The notes under the pieces were generated by a model that was given only the letters and a program-made list of their open reading frames with translations, was not told the origin of the DNA and did not search any database. 64,000 nucleotides of DNA. Origin: Robiginitalea sp. SC105. GTDB taxonomy: Bacteria; Bacteroidota; Bacteroidia; Flavobacteriales; Flavobacteriaceae. The position numbers and the translations under genes are program-made. This document shows positions 53,981-61,499 of this stretch, in pieces. Position 1 is the first letter of the stretch; the number at the start of each line of letters is the position of its first letter. The DNA lies in the NCBI RefSeq assembly GCF_014243345.1, contig NZ_JACLZF010000001.1:1364001-1428000 (forward strand), given 5' to 3'.

Positions 53981-55156
53981 ATGAAGAAACACAAACCGGA
54001 AACCGACGCTATCCGCACACAGATCAACCGGACGGAGTTCCTGGAGCATTCCGCACCCCTTTACCTGAGTTCGAGTTTTGTTTTCGAGGATGCGGAGGAC
54101 ATGCGGGCATCCTTTGCCGAGGAGAAGGACCGCACCATCTATTCCCGGTATGCGAACCCGAATACCTCCGAGTGGATCGAAAAGGTCTGCAAGATGGAGG
54201 GGGCGGAAGACGGCTTTGCCTTTGCCTCCGGTATGGCGGCCGTCTTTTCCACCATGGCGGCCCTGCTCGACAGCGGTGACCACGTGGTGTCTTCCCGCTC
54301 GGTCTTCGGGTCTACCCATACGCTGTTTACGCAGATCTTCCCCAAATGGGATATCAGCCACTCCTATTTCCGCTTCGACGACCTGGATGCCATCGAAGGC
54401 CTGATCCGGCCGAATACCCGGTTGCTCTACGCCGAGTCCCCGACCAACCCCGGGGTGGATGTGCTGGACCTGGAGGCCCTGGGACGGATCGCCCGCAAAC
54501 ACAACCTGCTCCTGGTCATCGACAACTGTTTTGCCACGCCCTACCTGCAGCAACCCATCCGTTTCGGGGCCGATCTGGTCATTCATTCAGGCACCAAACT
54601 GATGGACGGTCAGGGCCGCGTACTGGCCGGGATCACGGTTGGCAGCAGGGAGCTCATCGACCGGGTCTACCGGTTCTCCCGCATTACCGGCCCGGCCCTG
54701 TCGCCCTTCAACGCCTGGCTCCTCTCCAAGAGCATGGAGACCCTGGCTGTCCGGGTAGACCGGCATTGCGAGAATGCCCTGAAGGTGGCGGAATTCCTCT
54801 CCGGCCATCCCAGGGTCAACTGGGTCAAGTATCCGTTCCTGCCTTCCCACCCGCAATACGACCTGGCGCGCAAGCAGATGAAAGCCGGCGGGTGCGTGGT
54901 CGCCTTTGAAGTCCAGGGCGGGGTAGCGGGGGGGCGGAACTTCTTTGACGGGATCCGCCTGTTGTCCCTCTCGGCCAACCTGGGGGATACCCGAAGTATT
55001 GTCACCCATCCGGCGTCCACCACCCACAGCAAGCTGAGCCCGGAAGAGCGGATGGAATCGGGCATTACGGACGGCATGGTCAGGATCTCCGTGGGACTGG
55101 AACACCCGGACGATATCTGCGCGGACCTGAAACAGGCACTGGATGCCTTGAAATAG
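53981..55156 (+). CDS. metZ: O-acylhomoserine sulfhydrylase (MetZ-like PLP enzyme)
   Basis: MetZ replaces the acyl group of activated homoserine with sulfide to give homocysteine. It has 391 aa of the Cys/Met metabolism PLP family. It shows SRYANPNTSEWIEK, FASGMAAVFSTMAAL, VIDNCFATPYLQQP, and the PLP lysine in HSGTKLMDGQGRVLAG. The DGQGR after the lysine is typical of MetZ rather than MetY or MetB. Whether the donor is acetyl- or succinylhomoserine cannot be decided. It sits 18 nt after the metX-AK-HSD gene, in the same SAM-I-controlled unit, and consumes the sulfide made by the cys genes downstream. Confidence 0.92.
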   Translation: MKKHKPETDAIRTQINRTEFLEHSAPLYLSSSFVFEDAEDMRASFAEEKDRTIYSRYANPNTSEWIEKVCKMEGAEDGFAFASGMAAVFSTMAALLDSGDHVVSSRSVFGSTHTLFTQIFPKWDISHSYFRFDDLDAIEGLIRPNTRLLYAESPTNPGVDVLDLEALGRIARKHNLLLVIDNCFATPYLQQPIRFGADLVIHSGTKLMDGQGRVLAGITVGSRELIDRVYRFSRITGPALSPFNAWLLSKSMETLAVRVDRHCENALKVAEFLSGHPRVNWVKYPFLPSHPQYDLARKQMKAGGCVVAFEVQGGVAGGRNFFDGIRLLSLSANLGDTRSIVTHPASTTHSKLSPEERMESGITDGMVRISVGLEHPDDICADLKQALDALK

Positions 55157-55191
55157 GGGGGAAGTAGCCCTATTTTACCTATCTTGCTACT

Positions 55192-55599
55192 ATGCTATCC
55201 AAGAAAACAAAATACGGGTTGAAGGCACTGACCTACCTGGCAGCCCAGAAGGACCGGGAACCCGTTCAGATTGCCGAGATCGCCCGGCATGAGAATATTT
55301 CCCAGAAATTCCTGGAAAGTATCCTGCTGACCCTGCGCAAGAATGGGTTCCTGGGTTCCAAGAAGGGGAAGGGCGGCGGCTACTACCTGATCAAGGACCC
55401 CTCCGAGATACGGATGACCAGCGTCATGCGCGTACTGGAAGGCCCGATTGCGATGGTCCCCTGCGTGAGCCTCAATTTCTATGAGCCCTGCGAAGATTGC
55501 CCGGACGAGGCGGCCTGCTCCGTCCACAAACTCATGCTGATGGTCCGCGACAGTGCCCTGGCCGTATACCGCAACCACACCCTGGCGGACTTTGTCTGA
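55192..55599 (+). CDS. Rrf2-family transcriptional regulator with four cysteines
   Basis: This 135-aa winged-helix regulator of the Rrf2 family (IscR, NsrR, CymR) starts MLSKKTKYGLKALTYLA. The helix-turn-helix is IAEIARHENISQKFLESILL and the wing is GFLGSKKGKGGGYYL. The C-terminal loop holds Cys91, Cys100, Cys103 and Cys109, more than the three of IscR, so it may carry an iron-sulfur cluster. Lying between metZ and cysH, it is the likely controller of sulfur assimilation, comparable in role to CymR. A repeated 17-nt motif before cysH and before the sulfite reductase is its candidate binding site. Confidence 0.9.
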   Translation: MLSKKTKYGLKALTYLAAQKDREPVQIAEIARHENISQKFLESILLTLRKNGFLGSKKGKGGGYYLIKDPSEIRMTSVMRVLEGPIAMVPCVSLNFYEPCEDCPDEAACSVHKLMLMVRDSALAVYRNHTLADFV

Positions 55600-55694
55600 G
55601 CCGGCGCCTGCCTGACCCAAACGGGACACAACCCCGCCCGGTTATAGATACCTCATTGAAAAGTTTGCAAATTCAACGGCTTTTTTTTATTAAT

Positions 55695-55711
55695 CTATTA
55701 AAACGATAGGA
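55695..55711. promoter_or_regulatory. Candidate Rrf2 operator, copy 1 (before cysH)
   Basis: CTATTAAAACGATAGGA, containing the dyad CTAT-N7-ATAG. A copy with one mismatch precedes the sulfite reductase gene (56535-56551). It lies about 29 nt upstream of the TTG of the cysH promoter. Confidence 0.6.
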
Positions 55712-55739
55712 ATATTATACATTTTAGCGCTTTTTAACG

Positions 55740-55768
55740 TTGTGGAATAAAAAAGAAATGTAGTTTTG
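55740..55768 (+). promoter_or_regulatory. Promoter of cysH
   Basis: TTG (55740-55742), 18-nt spacer, then TAGTTTTG (55761-55768), a close match to the Bacteroidota -33/-7 pattern. The ATG lies 37 nt further on. Confidence 0.6.
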
Positions 55769-55805
55769 GAATTCATTACCCTAGTAAGTATATAGATTAA
55801 AAGAT

Positions 55806-56429
55806 ATGGTTATCTCCGAATCACAGATCAGGCATCTGAACCACCAGTTAAAAGGGATCCCCCCGGAAGAGATCATTTCCTGGGCCCTGGACCGTGCCAA
55901 ACGGCCGGTGCTTACCACGAATTTCCGACCCTATGAGGTCGCCATCCTCCATGCAGTGACAGATATCGACCGCCGGGTACCGGTGATCTGGTGCGACACG
56001 GGTTACAATACCCCCCAGACCTACCGGCATGCCGAGGAGCTTATTGTAAGGTTGCAGCTGGATATCCGGCTGTACGTGCCCAAACAGACGGCCGCCCACC
56101 GGGATGCCATCATGGGGATCCCGGATATTGAGGACCCCCGCCATGAACTCTTTACCGAACAGGTGAAACTCGAGCCCTTCCGTCGTGCCATGTCCGAGCA
56201 CAAGCCGGATGTATGGTTTACAAACCTGCGGAAGGGGCAAACCGCCCACCGCGACACGCTGGATATCCTCAGCCTCAGCCGGGATGGCGTTTTAAAGGTA
56301 AGCCCCTTTTATTACTGGGACGATACGCAACTGGACGCCTATCTGGAAAACCGGGGCCTCCCCAACGAACACACCTATTTTGACCCGACCAAGGTGCTGG
56401 AGAACCGCGAATGCGGCCTGCACACCTGA
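55806..56429 (+). CDS. cysH: Phosphoadenylylsulfate reductase CysH
   Basis: CysH reduces activated sulfate (PAPS or APS) to sulfite. It has 207 aa. The C-terminal ENRECGLHT carries the catalytic Cys. The core shows VPVIWCDTGYNTPQTYRHAE and FTNLRKGQTAHRDTL. The paired CC and CxxC cysteines that bind a [4Fe-4S] cluster in APS reductases are absent, so by family rules it should use PAPS and thioredoxin. The sulfate-activating genes cysD, cysN and cysC are not beside it, which is unusual for a cys cluster. It has its own promoter and a candidate Rrf2 operator. Confidence 0.92.
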   Translation: MVISESQIRHLNHQLKGIPPEEIISWALDRAKRPVLTTNFRPYEVAILHAVTDIDRRVPVIWCDTGYNTPQTYRHAEELIVRLQLDIRLYVPKQTAAHRDAIMGIPDIEDPRHELFTEQVKLEPFRRAMSEHKPDVWFTNLRKGQTAHRDTLDILSLSRDGVLKVSPFYYWDDTQLDAYLENRGLPNEHTYFDPTKVLENRECGLHT

Positions 56430-56534
56430 CGGGCGGGAAATGAAGGGTCAACCGGAAGGAAAAGACCGCCCCCACGGGAGCGGCCCACCCCTGCCGGAAC
56501 AGCTAAAGGCCAGCGCCCAGGCAGTTTTATAAAA

Positions 56535-56551
56535 CTATTAAATCGATAGGA
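56535..56551. promoter_or_regulatory. Candidate Rrf2 operator, copy 2 (before sulfite reductase)
   Basis: CTATTAAATCGATAGGA, 16 of 17 identical to the copy at 55695. It ends 10 nt before the ATG and overlaps a 14-bp palindrome AGTTTTATAAAACT (56523-56536). Confidence 0.6.
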
Positions 56552-56561
56552 TAAACAGAAT

Positions 56562-58655
56562 ATGAAAAGCTTTCGCACTGAAATAGAAAACCCGGTTGTT
56601 GAGAAGGACATCATCGAATTGGAAAAGAAGATTCGGGCGTTCAGGGAAGGCGAGCTGAACGAAGAAAAATTCCGCAGCCTGCGTCTGGCGCGGGGGGTTT
56701 ACGGCCAGCGGCAGCCCGGCGTGCAGATGATACGGATCAAACTGCCCTACGGGAAAGTCACCTCCCACCAATTGAGGCGGATTGCCTCGGTCTCCGATGA
56801 ATATTCCACCGGGACGCTGCACATCACCACCCGCCAGGATATTCAGATCCACTATGTGGACCTGGAGCGCACCCCGGAACTCTGGGCCGAACTCGAAAGA
56901 GACCAGGTAACCCTACGGGAGGCCTGCGGCAACACGGTCCGCAATGTGACCGCCAGTGAGACAGCAGGGATCGACCCGGAGGAGCCCTTCGATGTTTCCC
57001 CCTATGCCCAGGCGCTATTCGAATACTTCCTGCGCAACCCCATCGGTCAGGAAATGGGACGGAAATTCAAGGTGAGCTTCTCGGCAACCGAGGCAGACAC
57101 CGGCCTGTCCTATATGCACGACCTGGGGTTCATCGCCAGGGAACAAATCGGGGTGCGGGGCTTCAAGGTGCTCGTTGGCGGGGGCCTGGGGGCACAGCCG
57201 CGGCACGCGGACGTCCTGTACGAATTCCTCCCCCAGGAGCAGGTCATTCCCCTGATGGAACGCGTCATCCGCGTCTTTGACCGCTACGGGGAACGAAAGA
57301 GCCGGGCCAAGGCCCGCATGAAGTTCCTCCTGAAAGATATTGGCCTGGACCGGTTCCGGGAGCTGCTCGAGGAGGAAACCCCGGGGCTTCCCATACGGGA
57401 ATTGCCTATCGATGTATCGGATTACCCCGAGCCGGAACCTGCCAGCCAGGCACCGGCCCCCGTGGAGCTGGAAGACCAGGCGGCCTACCAGGCCTGGAAA
57501 CGGACGAATACCCTTGCCCAGAAACAGCCGGGGTATGCAGCCGTGGGCCTGAGGGTATTCCTAGGGAATTTCACCAGTGACCAGGCCCGCCAACTAGCCG
57601 GCCTCATCGAGACCTACGCAGCTTCCGAACTGCGGCTGAGCCTGCGCCAGAACATCCTGATCCCCTTTGTGAGGGAGGAATGGTTGCCTAATTTCTACCA
57701 GGAGCTCCGGAAGATTGGACTGGCGGCGCCAGGTTATAATACGGCCGCCGATATCACGGCCTGCCCCGGCACGGATACCTGTAACCTGGGGATTGCCAGC
57801 AGTACCGGGATTGCCAGCGAACTGGAACGCCTGATCTCCGTGGAATACCCGGATTTCATCCACAACCCGGATGTGGTGATCAAGATCAGCGGCTGTATGA
57901 ACGCCTGCGGCCAGCACACCATGGCCCATATTGGTTTCCAGGGCATGTCCATCCGCACCCGGGACAAGCGGGTGGCCCCGGCCCTGCAGGTATTGTTGGG
58001 CGGCGGGAACAAGGGGGGCGGAAACGGCCTGTTTGCGGACAAGGTGATCAAGATCCCTTCCAAACGGGGCCCACAGGCGCTGCGCCTGATTTTGGACGAC
58101 TACCTCCGGAATGGCGGCGGCCAGTCCTATGATGCCTATTACCAGGGGCAGGGACAGGCCTATTTCTACGAGATGCTGAAACCCCTGTCGGACATCACCG
58201 ATTTACAGCCGGAGGACTTCATCGACTGGGGGAACCAGGAGAAGTACGAAAAAGCCATTGGCATCGGGGAATGCGCAGGGGTCGTTATCGACCTGGTCGC
58301 GACGCTGTTGCTGGATGCGGAGGAAAAAATTGCAGATGCCCGGGAAGCCCTGGCATCCGGCAAATGGGCAGCATCCGTCTACTTTGCCTACAGTGCCCAG
58401 ATCCATGCGGCCAAGGCGCTGCTGACTTCGGAGGAGGTCTCCGTCAACACCCACGCGTCCATCCTGGAGGATTTTGATACCCATTATGTGGCCAGTGGCC
58501 GCGGCTTCGGGCCCGGGTCGTTCCGGGAAGCCGTCCTGCGGATGAACCAGCAGGCACCTGACGCGGATTTTGCCAGGGAGTACCTGGAGCAGGCCCGGGC
58601 CTTCATCTCACAGGCAGCCGCTTTCCGCCAAAAAGAATTGAGCCATGTATCCTGA
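56562..58655 (+). CDS. Assimilatory sulfite reductase (siroheme) with C-terminal HEPN-like domain
   Basis: This enzyme reduces sulfite to sulfide at a coupled siroheme-[4Fe-4S] centre. It has 697 aa. Two ferredoxin-like/NiR-SiR repeats are present (GVYGQRQPGVQMIRIKLPYG, STGTLHITTRQDIQIHYV). The four cluster cysteines are in ACPGTDTCNLG and SGCMNACGQH. After the core (about residue 560), a helical domain of about 130 residues (YEKAIGIGECAGVVIDLVAT, ASVYFAYSAQIHAAKALLTS) resembles HEPN. With no flavoprotein partner, ferredoxin is the probable donor, fed by the reductase gene at 60052. A candidate Rrf2 operator lies 11 nt before the ATG. Confidence 0.92.
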   Translation: MKSFRTEIENPVVEKDIIELEKKIRAFREGELNEEKFRSLRLARGVYGQRQPGVQMIRIKLPYGKVTSHQLRRIASVSDEYSTGTLHITTRQDIQIHYVDLERTPELWAELERDQVTLREACGNTVRNVTASETAGIDPEEPFDVSPYAQALFEYFLRNPIGQEMGRKFKVSFSATEADTGLSYMHDLGFIAREQIGVRGFKVLVGGGLGAQPRHADVLYEFLPQEQVIPLMERVIRVFDRYGERKSRAKARMKFLLKDIGLDRFRELLEEETPGLPIRELPIDVSDYPEPEPASQAPAPVELEDQAAYQAWKRTNTLAQKQPGYAAVGLRVFLGNFTSDQARQLAGLIETYAASELRLSLRQNILIPFVREEWLPNFYQELRKIGLAAPGYNTAADITACPGTDTCNLGIASSTGIASELERLISVEYPDFIHNPDVVIKISGCMNACGQHTMAHIGFQGMSIRTRDKRVAPALQVLLGGGNKGGGNGLFADKVIKIPSKRGPQALRLILDDYLRNGGGQSYDAYYQGQGQAYFYEMLKPLSDITDLQPEDFIDWGNQEKYEKAIGIGECAGVVIDLVATLLLDAEEKIADAREALASGKWAASVYFAYSAQIHAAKALLTSEEVSVNTHASILEDFDTHYVASGRGFGPGSFREAVLRMNQQAPDADFAREYLEQARAFISQAAAFRQKELSHVS

Positions 58656-59460
58656 AGGAAAATTAACGGTTATCGGAGCGGGCCCGGGGGACCCGGAACT
58701 CATCACCCTCAAAGCCCTCAGGGTCCTTGAGCAGGCCGATGTGGTCCTCTACGATGCCCTGGTATCCACCGAGCTGCTCGCCCATGCCCCCCGGGCCGAA
58801 TGCATCTTCGTCGGCAAGCGGAAAGGCTGCGTGTCATTCCGCCAGCCGCAGATCAACGACCTGATCGTCGCCAGGGGACAACAGGGGAAACACGTGGTCC
58901 GCCTCAAAGGCGGCGACCCTTTTGTCTTCGGGCGGGGTGCAGAGGAAATGGCCCATGCCGCCGCCCATGGCCTGGAGGTGGCCGTGGTCCCGGGTATTTC
59001 ATCGGGCCTGTCGGTCCCGGCGTCCCAGCATATCCCGGTTACCCTCCGGGGGGTTGCCGAGGGCTTCTGGGTGATCACGGGGACGACCCGGGAGCATGCA
59101 CTGAGCAAGGATGTGGCCCTGGCAGCCCAATCATCTGCCACGGTGGTGATCTTGATGGGCATGTCCAAACTGGCTGAAATTACCCGCCTTTTCCAGGCCA
59201 GCGGCAAAGGGGATACCCCCGTTGCCGTGATTCAGGAGGGCACCACCTCCCGGGAGCGGATGTGCGTGGGAACGGTGGATAGCATCGTGGACCTGGTGGC
59301 CCGGGAAGGCCTGTCGAACCCGGCGGTAATTGTCATCGGGGAAACCGTGAGGCACCGCGAACGTACCCGGCAAACGGTATCGGGGCTGGAAGGGGTTGCC
59401 ACCGCAACTGAGACCGCCGGAGCCGGAACCGTCTTTACCCACCCCACGAAAATCATATAA
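58645..59460 (+). CDS. cobA: Uroporphyrinogen-III C-methyltransferase
   Basis: This enzyme methylates uroporphyrinogen III twice with SAM to precorrin-2, the branch point to siroheme. It has 271 aa. Motifs are VIGAGPGDPELITLKAL, YDALVS, VRLKGGDPFVFGRG, VPGISSG and the final ALMGM-like VILMGMSKLAEI. About 25 extra residues (TVSGLEGVATATETAGAG) form a low-complexity tail. The start overlaps the sulfite reductase gene by 11 nt, so siroheme supply is tied to synthesis of the enzyme that needs it. Confidence 0.94.
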   Translation: MYPEGKLTVIGAGPGDPELITLKALRVLEQADVVLYDALVSTELLAHAPRAECIFVGKRKGCVSFRQPQINDLIVARGQQGKHVVRLKGGDPFVFGRGAEEMAHAAAHGLEVAVVPGISSGLSVPASQHIPVTLRGVAEGFWVITGTTREHALSKDVALAAQSSATVVILMGMSKLAEITRLFQASGKGDTPVAVIQEGTTSRERMCVGTVDSIVDLVAREGLSNPAVIVIGETVRHRERTRQTVSGLEGVATATETAGAGTVFTHPTKII

Positions 59461-59462
59461 AC

Positions 59463-60050
59463 ATGGATCGCAACAACCTCTATCCCATATTCCTGAAGTG
59501 CAGGACCCTGGATATCCTGATTGTCGGGGGCGGCAATGTGGCCGAGGAAAAACTCTTTTTCCTGACCAAATCCAGCCCGGATGCGCGGGTAACCCTGGTA
59601 GCGCCTTTCTTCCGGGAAGGCACCCTGGAACTGGCTGCCGAATTCGGGGCGACAACCATCCTGGGGGAATACCACCCGGGTTACCTGCAGGAGAAACACC
59701 TGGTGATCGCCACCACGGACAAACCCGAAGTCAATGAAAAAATATTCCATGACTGCCGCCAACGCCATATCCTGGTAAATGTGGCCGACAACCCGCCCCT
59801 GTGCGATTTCTACATGGGGGGCATCGTGACCAAGGGACATGTCAAAATTGCTATCAGCACCAATGGGCAGTCTCCCACCACCGCCAAGAGGCTGCGGCAA
59901 TTTTTCGAAGCCGTGCTCCCGGAAGATATCAGCCGGATGGTGGAATACCTGAATGCCTACCGGAAAACCCTCCGGGGCGATTTTGAGGAAAAAGTGAACG
60001 AAATGAACAAAGCCACCCGGAAACTGGTGGCCCAAAAGACAAAAATCTAA
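59463..60050 (+). CDS. Precorrin-2 dehydrogenase / sirohydrochlorin ferrochelatase
   Basis: This 195-aa protein is equivalent to the N-terminal half of E. coli CysG or to yeast Met8. It oxidises precorrin-2 with NAD and inserts iron to complete siroheme. The Rossmann motif is ILIVGGGNVAEEK (18-30). LVNVADNPPLCDFYMGGI carries the catalytic Asp region, and VKIAISTNGQSPTTAKRLRQ is the dimerisation helix. It begins 2 nt after cobA. Together they replace the fused CysG protein of enterobacteria. Confidence 0.93.
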   Translation: MDRNNLYPIFLKCRTLDILIVGGGNVAEEKLFFLTKSSPDARVTLVAPFFREGTLELAAEFGATTILGEYHPGYLQEKHLVIATTDKPEVNEKIFHDCRQRHILVNVADNPPLCDFYMGGIVTKGHVKIAISTNGQSPTTAKRLRQFFEAVLPEDISRMVEYLNAYRKTLRGDFEEKVNEMNKATRKLVAQKTKI

Positions 60051-60051
60051 G

Positions 60052-61113
60052 ATGATACAAACCGATATCCTGATAATTGGCGCCGGGCCCACCGGCCTCT
60101 TTACCGTATTTGAAGCCGGACTGCTCCAGATGAAGTGCCACCTGATCGATGCATTGCCGCAACCGGGCGGGCAATGTGCCGAGATCTACCCGAAAAAGCC
60201 CATCTACGATATCCCGGCCTATCCCGAAATACTGGCGGGCGACCTGGTGGATCGGCTCATGGAGCAGATCCGGCCGTTCAACCCGGGCTTTACCCTCGGG
60301 CAGCGGGCCGAGACCCTGGAAAAGCAGGAGGACGGGCAGTTTGTGGTCACCACCAACAAGGGCGTCCGACACAAAGCACCCGTGGTGGTCATCGCGGGGG
60401 GACTGGGGTCCTTTGAGCCCCGGAAACCCCAGATCGACAACCTGGAGGATTTCGAGGACAGGGGGGTCAATTATTTCGTGCGCGACCCGGAGGAGTTCCG
60501 CGGCAAGAAGGTGGTGATAGCCGGCGGGGGTGATTCCGCCCTGGACTGGTCCATCTACCTGGCCGATGTCGCCGCCGAGGTGAGCCTGGTACACCGGCGC
60601 AATGAATTCCGCGGTGCCCTGGATTCGGTGGAAAAGGCTTCGGCCCTGGCCGCTGCCGGCAAGATCCGCCTCTACACGGAAGCGCAGGTTTCCCGCATCT
60701 ATGGGGATGCCCACCTGGAAGCGGTGGTGGTGTCCTACAACCAGGAAGACCGCGGGGAGGTCTATGTGGAGGCCGACCATTTTATCCCCCTCTTTGGCCT
60801 GTCCCCCAAACTGGGTCCCATCGGGGACTGGGGCCTGGAAATTGAGCGCAATGCCATCCGGGTAAACAATGCCTATGACTACCAGACGAATATCCCCGGG
60901 GTATATGCCATTGGGGATGTAAACACCTATCCCGGGAAGCTCAAACTGATCCTGTCCGGGTTCCACGAAGCTGCCGTAATGTGCCAGAGCGCCTACCAGC
61001 TGATCAACCCGGGCAAACGCTATGTGATGAAGTACACTACCGTGGGAGGGGTCACCGGGTTTGACGGGAGCAAAAAGGAAGCCAAAAAAGAAGTCATCAA
61101 GGCGATAGCCTGA
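60052..61113 (+). CDS. Ferredoxin-NADP reductase (thioredoxin-reductase-like type)
   Basis: This 353-aa flavoprotein has an FAD motif (LIIGAGPTGLF, 7-17) and an NADPH motif (IAGGGDSALDWSIYL), then VYAIGDVNTYPGKLKLI. It has the thioredoxin reductase fold but no CxxC redox pair between the two domains, which places it with the Bacillus/Chlorobium-type ferredoxin-NADP reductases. At the end of the siroheme operon (1 nt after the previous gene) it probably supplies reduced ferredoxin to the sulfite reductase; that link is inferred. A strong terminator follows. Confidence 0.88.
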   Translation: MIQTDILIIGAGPTGLFTVFEAGLLQMKCHLIDALPQPGGQCAEIYPKKPIYDIPAYPEILAGDLVDRLMEQIRPFNPGFTLGQRAETLEKQEDGQFVVTTNKGVRHKAPVVVIAGGLGSFEPRKPQIDNLEDFEDRGVNYFVRDPEEFRGKKVVIAGGGDSALDWSIYLADVAAEVSLVHRRNEFRGALDSVEKASALAAAGKIRLYTEAQVSRIYGDAHLEAVVVSYNQEDRGEVYVEADHFIPLFGLSPKLGPIGDWGLEIERNAIRVNNAYDYQTNIPGVYAIGDVNTYPGKLKLILSGFHEAAVMCQSAYQLINPGKRYVMKYTTVGGVTGFDGSKKEAKKEVIKAIA

Positions 61114-61134
61114 AACGCAAGGCTTGGTTGGCCG

Positions 61135-61199
61135 GGCCCGGGATTCGCTTCTTTTTAGCGGGTTCCGGGCCTTTTTTTTGTGGGTTCCGGACCTTTTTT
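61135..61199 (+). terminator. Terminator of the cysI-siroheme operon with duplicated tail
   Basis: GGCCCGG and CCGGGCC form a stem extended by a CGCT/AGCG pairing, followed by eight T residues (61172-61179). The right arm and T tract are then repeated as GGGTTCCGGACCTTTTTTT (61181-61199), an imperfect tandem copy 21 nt later. Confidence 0.85.
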
Positions 61200-61224
61200 T
61201 GCCCGTAAAAAAGGAATGGGATTG

Positions 61225-61256
61225 TTTGCTTTTGAGGCTGCCTTGCCGTTACTTTG
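61225..61256 (+). promoter_or_regulatory. Promoter of the metH operon
   Basis: TTTG (61225-61228), 21-nt spacer, then TACTTTG (61250-61256), one base short of TAnnTTTG. Transcription would start near 61263, about 18 nt before the riboswitch. Confidence 0.5.
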
Positions 61257-61280
61257 CACCAGTTCATTGCCAGCCTGCAA

Positions 61281-61416
61281 GTTATCAAGAAAGGTGGAGG
61301 GATTAGACCCAGTGAAACCTTAGCAACCCTTTCCCTTTTAACGGGCAAAGAAGGTGCTACATTCTATCCGGCAACCGGCCCTGTATAGGGCGCGGTGCAC
61401 TGCCAGGACAGATAAC
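61281..61416 (+). promoter_or_regulatory. SAM-I riboswitch (S box) before split metH
   Basis: P1 is GTTATC (61281-61286) and GATAAC (61411-61416). The conserved core is present: AAGAAAGGTGGAGGGA, TTAGACCC, AGCAACC, GGTGCTACATTCT and CAGATAAC. It is close in sequence to the copy at 50318-50447 and shares its TACATTC variant. In the 83 nt to the ATG I see a small AGCC/GGGCT hairpin but no clear intrinsic terminator, so control may be translational. Confidence 0.95.
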
Positions 61417-61499
61417 CAACCAGCCTTCAGGGCTATTGTTACCTTTCCTTTCTCGATGCCGATTTCCCGGCCCGGTATGCCCGGGGACCGCCGACTGCC

